A program made the translations under genes and the position numbers. A stretch of DNA of 31,459 nucleotides, from the NCBI GenBank assembly GCA_002338715.1, contig DDIR01000013.1, positions 1-31,459 of the forward strand, read 5' to 3'. Origin of the DNA: Phycisphaerales bacterium UBA1845. Its GTDB lineage: Bacteria > Planctomycetota > Phycisphaerae > UBA1845. Shown here piece after piece: positions 8,602 through 15,627 of this stretch (position 1 is the first letter of the stretch; each line of letters starts with the position of its first letter). The notes beneath the pieces were generated by a model. That model did not search any database, was not told the origin of the DNA, and saw nothing but the letters and a program-made list of their open reading frames with translations.

Positions 8602-9855
8602 GTGAAAAAGATACTGTTTCTGGTTCCATTGTTTTGTGGTGGCGTCGCCCTAGCTGAGGGTTTGGTCGAAGTGAAGACTTCGCGATTCAGTCGCACTGAG
8701 AAAGCGACTTGGGCGAAACTAAAGCTACTGGACAATGTTGTATTTGAGGTCACCGAGTCGGACTCGAACACCATGCCCACTCCCGCGTACCTATTTGGGC
8801 GCCCGGATTCAGAGTGGTCTGAAGCTGATTTTGTCGTTGCCGAGCCGGACAATTCGCTTAGTGATAATGGATACTGGCTTTTTTGGGACAATTCCGTAGA
8901 CGCGGCTGCTCGCGAGGTGCGAGACGCTCTCGATCAAGCAACCATTGACTCAGGCGGAAATTTGATCTTCGAAGTAGTCCCTTACAGAAATAGCGTATCG
9001 AAGAATGCGACTGCAATTGAGCTCTCGGGTTCCATTCCGGTCGGCGTTCGCTCTCGTGATGGAGGGGAGGAAATATTCGAGCAGATCGTGTGGTTCAAGT
9101 CGCCAGCAGGTAGTAGTGACGAATATGTCGTTGCAAGCATGAAAGAATTCTCTGTGTCGTTTGATATTGTCCTAGATGAAAATGTTGGGACAGTAAGAGT
9201 CGTCCACCGGTCGGTGCACCCACTCTTGTATGTTGCCGGAGATGACACGAGCCATACGGATGGCAGGGGAGTCGCTCAAGCTTTCGCCGAGTTTTTTACG
9301 CAATCAGGAGATTTCAGTGACAAGGTTTTGTGGGAATCAGAATCTATCGGACTCGATCCTGAATTGCAGGAAGACGGTGAGAATACGGCAGAGAGCTGCG
9401 CGTTGGCATTTACTCGAGACTTCCACGCTGCGATGAATCAACAAGCAATCAGACTGAATGAATGTGATATGGAGCATGCAGGTTTCGATCGTGGCTTGGG
9501 GGACTGTTGCAGTACCGGTGCCGGTGTGGGCGCAGGGATAGGAGGGGGAATCGGAGCGGGGATCGGAGGTGTTGTTGGCGGCGTTGCCGGTGGGGCCGCG
9601 GGCGGAATAGGAGCGCTGCCTGGAATCGGCATCGGCGCGGGTGTCGGTGGAACAGTCGTCGGAGGGGCTGGGGGGTTTGTCGGGTGCTATTTGGGTGCAT
9701 TGATTTGCGCAATTGAAGGAAGCGACGAAGCGGACGACATGCTAGGCTATTGCCAAGAGGATGCTCGGCTTCGCATGCTCGCCGCTGTACAGCGCGCTCG
9801 CGACGAGCGAGCGCTGTGTTGCGCAGGGATTGAAGACTGTATTCCACTTCACTAA
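8602..9855 (+). CDS. Secreted protein with a long C-terminal glycine zipper
   Basis: 417 aa from a GTG at 8602, with AAAGGA 7 nt upstream. Residues 1-18 form a Sec signal peptide ending ALA. Residues 20-300 are an acidic, probably globular region without a recognised domain. Residues 306-368 are almost only Gly, Ala, Val and Ile, with repeated GxxxG and GxGxG spacing, the pattern of glycine-zipper helices that pack tightly in membranes or form pores. Cys pairs flank the zipper (Cys302-303, Cys362, Cys369, Cys384, Cys406-407, Cys413), so disulphides are likely. The next gene starts 15 bp downstream, so the two are probably an operon. A toxin-like, pore-forming or envelope role is possible but not shown. 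Confidence 0.7.
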   Translation: MKKILFLVPLFCGGVALAEGLVEVKTSRFSRTEKATWAKLKLLDNVVFEVTESDSNTMPTPAYLFGRPDSEWSEADFVVAEPDNSLSDNGYWLFWDNSVDAAAREVRDALDQATIDSGGNLIFEVVPYRNSVSKNATAIELSGSIPVGVRSRDGGEEIFEQIVWFKSPAGSSDEYVVASMKEFSVSFDIVLDENVGTVRVVHRSVHPLLYVAGDDTSHTDGRGVAQAFAEFFTQSGDFSDKVLWESESIGLDPELQEDGENTAESCALAFTRDFHAAMNQQAIRLNECDMEHAGFDRGLGDCCSTGAGVGAGIGGGIGAGIGGVVGGVAGGAAGGIGALPGIGIGAGVGGTVVGGAGGFVGCYLGALICAIEGSDEADDMLGYCQEDARLRMLAAVQRARDERALCCAGIEDCIPLH

Positions 9856-9870
9856 CGGAGCCGACTGGTC

Positions 9871-10644
9871 GTGCATTCATCTCCATGGAGTTCGGCGATT
9901 GCGTTTAGGCGTGTCTTTGTGCCTTGGATTGGGTGTTGTCTCTTGATCGTGGCGTCAGGCATAGCGCTCATGTTTCTTCATCGGGATTACGCCGGGACAA
10001 TTGGCGTTTCGATTCCCTTGGTGATGATTGGTCTGCTTTGCGCATGGATGGTTGGGCCCGTTCGCAGGTTTTATAAGCAAATGGCGGAAGGAGATTTTTG
10101 CCTGTCGTGCGGTCGTATGATCGAAGGTGGCACCACGGAATCGAATTGCGCGAATTGCGGCAGAGGCATCGCTGAGTCGATTGAGATACTCAAAGTTAAC
10201 AGAGAATCCCCAAGATTCAAACGAAATGCGGAAGCCGGATTTAGATTGCTTCCACTTGTACGCAATACGTGTTGCGGGGCGATCCGAATCGATTTTCGAA
10301 CTGCGATTCGGTATTTCATTGCTATCGGGTTTTGGTTCGTTCCGCTCAGGATCCTAGTGGGGAGAATTCCAAATAATGGTTCGATTGTTTGGCAGTTGCT
10401 TTTGTTGGCATTGCTTGTTTTTCTCGTACCCGTTGCCGTGTTTCTCTTTTACCGTTTGGGGCCGACTCGCCGATTTCACAAACGAGTTGCTGACGAAGAC
10501 TTCTGTGTGTATTGCGAGTACTCGCTTCGAGGACATGCGCAAGATGGCGCATGTCCAGAATGTGGAAAGGACATTGCGAAATCTCTGCGCATTTTGGATT
10601 GGCATCGCAATGGCAAGTCGAAGTGGATGAATGTGTTTATTTGA
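9871..10644 (+). CDS. Membrane protein with two zinc-ribbon modules (internal duplication)
   Basis: 257 aa made of two similar halves, each with two hydrophobic segments (about 18-36 and 46-62; 145-165 and 172-194), then GP-x-RRF-x-K and a zinc ribbon. The ribbons are Cys77-x2-Cys80-x12-Cys93-x2-Cys96 and Cys212-x2-Cys215-x12-Cys228-x2-Cys231, each followed by I-A-x-S and an I-L helix. The second ribbon, with YSLRG and CPECG, resembles the GYDLRG-type ribbons I associate with planctomycete membrane proteins. The ribbons are likely cytoplasmic zinc sites; function is unknown. The GTG at 9871 has GGAG 10 nt upstream. It lies 15 bp after the glycine-zipper gene, and a terminator-like hairpin follows. 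Confidence 0.75.
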   Translation: MHSSPWSSAIAFRRVFVPWIGCCLLIVASGIALMFLHRDYAGTIGVSIPLVMIGLLCAWMVGPVRRFYKQMAEGDFCLSCGRMIEGGTTESNCANCGRGIAESIEILKVNRESPRFKRNAEAGFRLLPLVRNTCCGAIRIDFRTAIRYFIAIGFWFVPLRILVGRIPNNGSIVWQLLLLALLVFLVPVAVFLFYRLGPTRRFHKRVADEDFCVYCEYSLRGHAQDGACPECGKDIAKSLRILDWHRNGKSKWMNVFI

Positions 10645-10691
10645 GCATTAGCGTGGCCAACTATATGGCCAGGCGAATTCTGAAACATGGA

Positions 10692-10728
10692 GCGGCGGGT
10701 GGTCTCTCGACCATCCGCCGCGCGTTTT
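10692..10728 (+). terminator. Probable intrinsic terminator of the zinc-ribbon gene
   Basis: A 13-bp stem (10692-10704 with 10709-10721, one G-U pair) around loop TCTC, followed by GCGTTTTAC. It lies 47 nt past the stop at 10644. The T-run is short, so the call is moderate. Confidence 0.6.
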
Positions 10729-10775
10729 ACTGTTTGGCACTCGACTCAGGCATGTACGTGGTCGGAAGTCTTACA

Positions 10776-10813
10776 GGGTGGCCCATGTTTTCAAACATGG
10801 GGGAGCCGATGAT
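10776..10813 (+). repeat. Solo copy of the dispersed hairpin repeat
   Basis: GGGTGGC, stem CCCATGTTT/AAACATGGG with a 2-nt loop, then GGAGCCGATGAT. It matches the arms at 3842-3879 and 830-867 in reverse orientation almost base for base. It sits between the two zinc-ribbon genes, and no clear inverted partner follows. Confidence 0.75.
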
Positions 10814-10975
10814 GGGTGGTCGAACGCAGCACGGTATTCTTGCAGACGCGCGTTCCTGACTGTTGGTTACTCGTGATTTTGCGGCGACGGATGCCTGGCG
10901 ATACGCTTGCTCATTGAAGACGTTGATCATCGTGTCTTGAAATTGTGTACCAAATAGCTGAGTCGGGGGTCACTG

Positions 10976-11341
10976 ATGTTACTGGAGTCAGTATGGGGGC
11001 GAACGATTTTGCCCCGCATGATGTTGCCCTATTTGCTGTCCTATTTTGTAATGTTGGGCGTCTTGCTTCTTGCGGAGTACTTCGGCTGGTTTTCCGGAAT
11101 TGTGTGTGGCGGGTTGGGTATTTCGGTGATGATCGCGATCTACGCTGCATATCAAATGGGGCCTGTGCGTCGTTTACGCAAAAGGGCGACGCAAGAGGAT
11201 TTTTGTCTGATTTGCGGCTACTCGTTGCAAGGTCTTGAGTTGGCAGAGAAATGTCCAGAATGCGGGGAGGCTATTGCCAGGTGTCGGCGCCTGCTTGAGG
11301 AATATCGAAATACAGGGTGGTGGAATCGGCGTTTTTATTAA
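10976..11341 (+). CDS. Membrane protein with one zinc-ribbon module
   Basis: 121 aa: two hydrophobic segments (about 15-35 and 40-60), then GPVRRLRKR, EDFC and a ribbon Cys77-x2-Cys80-x12-Cys93-x2-Cys96 with GYSLQG and CPECG. This is one copy of the module found twice in the protein at 9871-10644, with the Cys at exactly the same residue numbers as its first module. ATG at 10976; the upstream GGGGG is a weak ribosome site. A 330-bp gap with a terminator and a hairpin repeat separates it from its relative, so it is likely its own unit. Probable gene duplication; function unknown. Confidence 0.7.
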   Translation: MLLESVWGRTILPRMMLPYLLSYFVMLGVLLLAEYFGWFSGIVCGGLGISVMIAIYAAYQMGPVRRLRKRATQEDFCLICGYSLQGLELAEKCPECGEAIARCRRLLEEYRNTGWWNRRFY

Positions 11342-11364
11342 TCGCTGACGGACTATGATTGGAA

Positions 11365-11508
11365 GGTGGCCCATGTTTTCAAACATGGGGGAACCGATAA
11401 TCGGCTGCGACTTGCTGCGATGTTCTTGGACGGGGTTGTTTCTTGAGTGGTGGTTGATTCGGTGATTGGATCATCGGCTCCCCCATCTCAGGATGAGATG
11501 GGCCACCC
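11365..11508. repeat. REPIN-like element with two different stems
   Basis: Left arm (11365-11402, plus): GGTGGC, stem CCCATGTTT/AAACATGGG, then GGAACCGATAAT. Right arm (11470-11508, minus): ATCATCGGCTCC, stem CCCATCTCA-GGA-TGAGATGGG, then CCACCC. The flanks pair across the element while the two stems differ in sequence, yet each pairs perfectly within itself. It lies between convergent genes (ends at 11341 and 11557). Confidence 0.75.
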
Positions 11509-11556
11509 TTGCGCTTGTTGAGTCGATGGTGTGATCGGTGCTTCTGGGTTTGATTG

Positions 11557-13413
11557 CTATTGCTTAATGGCTTGTTCGCCGTAGGCGCGTTGCATCGCGA
11601 GGGCTCTGGCCTCTTCGTAGGCTGGGTTTAGTTCGGTCCAGTCGAGGCATTGGGCCAGTCGTTCTACGCGGTTTCTTAGTTGGATTCGTTGGCGGCGGTC
11701 GAGGGCGCAGAAGCGGATCATGATGTCGGCCAACTGATCGATCGAACTGCCGGTGTCGCAGTGGCGGCGTTTCAGGACGAAGATTCCGTTTTCGTCGTGG
11801 TCGGAGAACTTCGCCTGCATGAACGCACCGAACCCGGACAGGTCCGTGCAGATCGACGGAATGCCCATCACGGCGCACTCGGCTGGCGTGTAGCCCCACG
11901 GCTCGTAGTACGACGGGAACACGCCCAGATGGCAGCCGCGGACGAACTCCGGATAGTCCATCGAAAACAGCGGGTTCGTGCGGTTGATGAATTCCGGGTG
12001 GAACACCACTTTGACGCGATCGTGTTTGTTGTTGAACAGGTGGCGATGTCGCAGGTGGGCGAGCACCGGGTCGGTCGCGTCGTTGACCATGTGGTGGGTG
12101 ACGATCGGCGGCAGTTCCGTTTGTGAGCGCGAGTGAAGCAGGCGCTTGAGCACGACGATCTCATCGTTGGACAGCAAATCTTCTGTATCCGGCAACTCGC
12201 CCCGCGCGGTGGCGTCGAAGAGTCTCTTCTCAAAATTCCTGGCGATCTCTTCGCACGAACTCTTGAGTTCCGCGAGCATCGAATGGTTTTGCAAGACCTT
12301 GACGTTGAGGTGGTGCGTGGGGGCGGCAGTCACGATGAAGGCGACGACGGTGACGTCTGAACCGGCGTGCATCAGGTGATTGTTTAGGCGCGACAGTCCT
12401 TCGATGAACAGGTCGATGCCCTTGTTGTGATACTCGTAGCGACCCGACGTGAACATGTAGACGGTCTTGTCGAGATCAAACGGCGACGATCTGAAGAAGT
12501 GGGCTTGCACGAAGTGATGGATTTTCTCTTTCGCCTCGCGATGGAGGTTTTGAAATTCGTGCAATGCCGCGAATTTTTCGACGCGCAATCCGTTGGGCAA
12601 GACTTTTTCGGGGCGACGCTTGAGCAGGTGGTCGGCTTCGATGGCCGTGATGTCGGAGACGGTCGTGAACACGTCGGCGCCATGGGCGGCTGCCCGCTCG
12701 ATGCAGTATCGGTGATAGATCTGACGATCGCCGGCTTCCTGATCGGGATTGATCCAGGGGAGGCGTTCGTAGAAGTTTTGCGTTGAAGCGCAGAGGTATC
12801 TTCCCAGCAGCGTCGCGTGGGTGGTGAAGACGGTGGCGACGGGGATGTTGCGTTTCTTGATCAGCGGGATCGCTGCGCCGGCGAGCCACTCGTGAAACTG
12901 CGCGATGATCGGGCGCTTGTGGTGGAGCGAGTTGGTCAGCGCTTCAAAGAACTGAGCCAACAGGTATCCGAACGACACGCAGTCGTTGGTTTCGACATCG
13001 CCATCGGGATAGTTGATGTTGCAGTCGGTCCAGAACGAGTGGCGGTATTCGTTGAGCTTGTATGCGGCAGCGGATACGTCGATGAGCAGCACGCGCGGGT
13101 TACCGGTGACGAGCCAGCGCCCGTAATGGATTTTCATGCCGGCAGCGCGAAGCGCTTCGATGGTCGGGCCAAGGGTCGGGCCCAGTTCGAGTTCCTCGAA
13201 TTCGACGTCGGCTTTGTGCTCGACATACGGTCCGATGAGGCAGTACCGATCGCCCCAATCTTCGGTGGTGACAGCCGCTTTGGAGCGGAGGACGGTGTAG
13301 ATTCCGCCGACCTGATTGCAGACTTCCCAGGCGATTTCGAAGAGGATCGGTTTCGATTGATCTTCTTTGGGGTCGGCTTTCTTGAGGCGACTTATGTTTC
13401 GGATGGATGACAT
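11557..13413 (-). CDS. Glycogen synthase, eukaryote-type (GT3 family)
   Basis: 618 aa. Transfers glucose from UDP-glucose to the non-reducing end of glycogen. The sequence follows animal/yeast GYS along its whole length rather than bacterial GlgA: FEIAWEVCNQVGGIYTVL (25-42), FHEWLAGAAIP (173-183), TTHATLLGRYLCA (197-209), RQIYHRYCIERAAAH (230-244), GRYEYHNKGIDLF (324-336) and SYYEPWGYTPAE (501-512) with the catalytic E-x7-E (Glu504, Glu512). Near the C-terminus, DRRQRIQLRNRVER keeps all six Arg of the glucose-6-phosphate sensing helix (573, 574, 576, 580, 582, 585). Start ATG at 13413 has GGAG 9 nt upstream; the frame opens further to 13542, but that part looks non-coding. Confidence 0.96.
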   Translation of the reverse strand: MSSIRNISRLKKADPKEDQSKPILFEIAWEVCNQVGGIYTVLRSKAAVTTEDWGDRYCLIGPYVEHKADVEFEELELGPTLGPTIEALRAAGMKIHYGRWLVTGNPRVLLIDVSAAAYKLNEYRHSFWTDCNINYPDGDVETNDCVSFGYLLAQFFEALTNSLHHKRPIIAQFHEWLAGAAIPLIKKRNIPVATVFTTHATLLGRYLCASTQNFYERLPWINPDQEAGDRQIYHRYCIERAAAHGADVFTTVSDITAIEADHLLKRRPEKVLPNGLRVEKFAALHEFQNLHREAKEKIHHFVQAHFFRSSPFDLDKTVYMFTSGRYEYHNKGIDLFIEGLSRLNNHLMHAGSDVTVVAFIVTAAPTHHLNVKVLQNHSMLAELKSSCEEIARNFEKRLFDATARGELPDTEDLLSNDEIVVLKRLLHSRSQTELPPIVTHHMVNDATDPVLAHLRHRHLFNNKHDRVKVVFHPEFINRTNPLFSMDYPEFVRGCHLGVFPSYYEPWGYTPAECAVMGIPSICTDLSGFGAFMQAKFSDHDENGIFVLKRRHCDTGSSIDQLADIMIRFCALDRRQRIQLRNRVERLAQCLDWTELNPAYEEARALAMQRAYGEQAIKQ

Positions 13414-13477
13414 GAAGGGTCGCTCCAGGTCGGACGGTAACAATGGCACCAGCTCGAGTGTGGATTGACAAAGTGTC

Positions 13478-13506
13478 ATCATAGCAATTGCATCGGCAGA
13501 TGTCGC
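13478..13506 (-). promoter_or_regulatory. Candidate promoter of the glycogen synthase gene
   Basis: Minus strand: GCGACA (13501-13506), a 17-nt spacer and TATGAT (13478-13483). This predicts a start about 58 nt ahead of the ATG. -10 matches 5 of 6 and -35 matches 4 of 6 consensus bases. Confidence 0.4.
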
Positions 13507-13676
13507 GTTTGGGCGGAGGGCTTGCCCAAATTCATGCGACAATTCGTGCGGTGTGAAATGGCGCAGCCGATGGGGTTGGAATGAACCTCGATGACCGAGA
13601 TTGCCAGGAATACGGGCGCAGTCGGCCAGAATTGCGCATCCGATTGGATGGCGCCTGGGCTCGAAGTTCTTGGGAT

Positions 13677-14858
13677 TTAGCGTCGCGAGCCGGAGCGGTG
13701 GCGGATCAGTCGATTGGGTTGGAGGACCGCGGGTCTGGAGGCGCCGAACCGCGCGGTGCGTACGGCTTGGCGTTCAAAGTGCGGCGTGACGACGCGGAAC
13801 GTCGGACCGAATCCGAAGCTGCCTTCCGGTCTGGGGATGGCTCCATCGCGGATGAGCAGAAGCGTGTTGGAGTTCAGCCGGATCGGACTGTTTTGAAGGC
13901 GGCTTAGGATGCCGCCCAGGCTGCGTCCGGAGGTTCCGAACAAACCCCTTCCGGCTGGCCCGAGGTTGGACAAGCCGGTGGTTTCCTTGGCAACGAAATT
14001 CAGATCGGTTTCGCTCAGCGCTTCGGACTCGTAGAAGCGGACGCAGCGATTGAAGATGTCCTGATTGACCCACATCTTGGCGATGTTGTCGTTGGTGGCG
14101 TATTGACCGGGCGACACGGAACGGCGCTGGTTGTTGAGCTTTGAAAGGGCTTCGACCAATCCCGACTGAGCCAGCGAGATGCGGAAGCGGCCTGTGGTCG
14201 GTTCGACTTCGAGTTCAAATCCTTCGGTACCGCGTTTGGCCAACGTTGCGACGGTTGAGTTAATGACGACGTCGCTGCGCAGGGTGCCTTCACTGCTACC
14301 GCCGCGAATCGCGCCGTATCCCAGGCCCATGCGGATGCGCTGCTCGGTGGAAGTCTTTGCGAATTCGCTGATCTTGGCCAGGGTGGCGCGGCGCACGCTG
14401 ATGACCGTTTGGTTCGGTTCTTCGCCGAACATGAGCACGCAGCGTGAACGCAAACCGGTGCGGATCAACACATTTTCACCGAGTTCGTCGCCTTCTTTGA
14501 TCGGTTTCCAGGCTTCGATGTCGGTTGGGTCGGTGCCATCGGGCGCGGTTTCGACGGTGCCTTTGACTTCGACGACCGTGGCTTTCAGTGCGCTGGTGTT
14601 GGCGGTTGCGTTGGTATTGGTGTCAGCCGCCAACTTGGCGGTGGGCTTTGCAGTCGTTGCGTTCGTTTGTGCGCTCGCCGGAGTTGCAGATGTTGCATTG
14701 ACAGGTGTCATCGTCATTTGGGTAACCGATGACTGCGCCTGCGCCGAGGACGACTGGTCGGCCGATTGCTGCGCGGGTGCCTGTTGGGCCTGCGTCGTGA
14801 CGGTCAATGCGAGTGTTGCGAATGCGGCGACGATGATTTGAATTCGGGTATTGCGCAT
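13677..14858 (-). CDS. Exported FecR-like domain protein
   Basis: 393 aa. A Sec signal peptide (about 1-24, ending AQA) is followed by a low-complexity linker rich in Ala, Thr, Ser, Gln and Asn (25-90). Residues 92-225 look like a FecR-type domain: A-x-V-V-E-V-K-G-x-V, W-K-P-I-K-E-G-D-E-L, I-R-T-G-x-x-S-R, then S-D-V-V-I-N-S, as in secreted proteins of this fold with ribbon-like strands. The C-terminal 100 residues contain several Arg and end in a basic tail. It is probably periplasmic or cell-surface. The ATG at 14858 has AAAAGAAG upstream. It follows the lipoprotein and barrel genes on the same strand with a 194-bp gap. No sigma factor or TonB receptor is nearby, so a classic FecIR role is unlikely. 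Confidence 0.75.
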   Translation of the reverse strand: MRNTRIQIIVAAFATLALTVTTQAQQAPAQQSADQSSSAQAQSSVTQMTMTPVNATSATPASAQTNATTAKPTAKLAADTNTNATANTSALKATVVEVKGTVETAPDGTDPTDIEAWKPIKEGDELGENVLIRTGLRSRCVLMFGEEPNQTVISVRRATLAKISEFAKTSTEQRIRMGLGYGAIRGGSSEGTLRSDVVINSTVATLAKRGTEGFELEVEPTTGRFRISLAQSGLVEALSKLNNQRRSVSPGQYATNDNIAKMWVNQDIFNRCVRFYESEALSETDLNFVAKETTGLSNLGPAGRGLFGTSGRSLGGILSRLQNSPIRLNSNTLLLIRDGAIPRPEGSFGFGPTFRVVTPHFERQAVRTARFGASRPAVLQPNRLIRHRSGSRR

Positions 14859-14879
14859 GTGTTCTTCTTTTCAAACAGT

Positions 14880-14919
14880 ACGACTGGTCAATCAAACGAC
14901 TGGTCATTCAGACGACAGG
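14880..14919. repeat. 16-bp tandem repeat ahead of the FecR-like gene
   Basis: ACGACTGGTCAATCAA and ACGACTGGTCATTCAG are adjacent, followed by a partial third unit ACGACAGG. The nearest end is 22 bp from the start codon, in the leader or promoter region, so it may be a tandem binding site for a regulator. Confidence 0.55.
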
Positions 14920-15052
14920 ATTAGGCCCACGGGTCAGCTTGGTCTACGTGGCGATGGGGGAATCGCCGATTCGTTTCCAAACTATAGACCGCGTCGTGTG
15001 GGCAGGCTACTCCGACAGCCCAATTCAAGCACAAAACTGCGAACAATGGCGT

Positions 15053-15622
15053 TTATGGCGCTGCGACATCGCTTGGTGCGTTGATTTCTTCGCTGGCGTT
15101 TTCTGCATCGCGCTTGGCCAAGTGATCATCGATCTTCGCGACGGTGTAGAGCAGTTCGCCACCGGTGACGAATTTATATGACGGTTCATAGGGAATCAGG
15201 TCGGCGGCGGCTGCCTGCTTGTGCGCGTAGCGGCGATCACCCAGGCCCCATGATCCGAAAATCGTCGAACAAACGCTCGGGCGAAGGCTGCATATTTTGG
15301 TGGCCATAAATGCCATGGTGCTGACATCGAGCGATTGGTTGGCGTCGAGCTTCCAATCGTCGCGGACGATACCGCGCGTGCGCAGCGCGTCGAAACGTTC
15401 ATCGTGAGAACTGAAGTGGTCTGCGCCGTCGGCAGCGATGACCATGGCTTTGCACCCTTCGGCGAACGTCACCGTGGGGACTGTGCCCAGGTAGTGCAGG
15501 AACTGTGTTTCGGAATAGGTTTCCGGATCGACCTGCGGTTGAAACTCGCGGTAGTGCGCGCAGCCGCCTGAGAGGATCGCAGCAAACGCGGTGATGGCGA
15601 TGATGGTTTTGTGTGTTCGCAT
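15053..15622 (-). CDS. Putative lipoprotein downstream of the barrel gene
   Basis: 189 aa. The ATG at 15622 gives MRTHKTIIAITAFAAILSGGC, a clear lipoprotein signal with Cys21. The mature protein is soluble, with several aromatic and charged residues and a few more Cys; no family recognised. The frame runs upstream to 15838, but that part overlaps the barrel gene and has no signal-like sequence. It starts 5 nt after the stop of the beta-barrel gene, so the two are almost surely co-transcribed, and a barrel-lipoprotein partnership in the outer membrane is a reasonable guess. Confidence 0.75.
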   Translation of the reverse strand: MRTHKTIIAITAFAAILSGGCAHYREFQPQVDPETYSETQFLHYLGTVPTVTFAEGCKAMVIAADGADHFSSHDERFDALRTRGIVRDDWKLDANQSLDVSTMAFMATKICSLRPSVCSTIFGSWGLGDRRYAHKQAAAADLIPYEPSYKFVTGGELLYTVAKIDDHLAKRDAENASEEINAPSDVAAP

Positions 15623-15627
15623 GAGGG

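Noticed and set aside
11557..13542. Longer version of glycogen synthase starting at 13542
   Set aside because: The extra 43 residues do not look like the family, and the ATG at 13413 has a good ribosome site.
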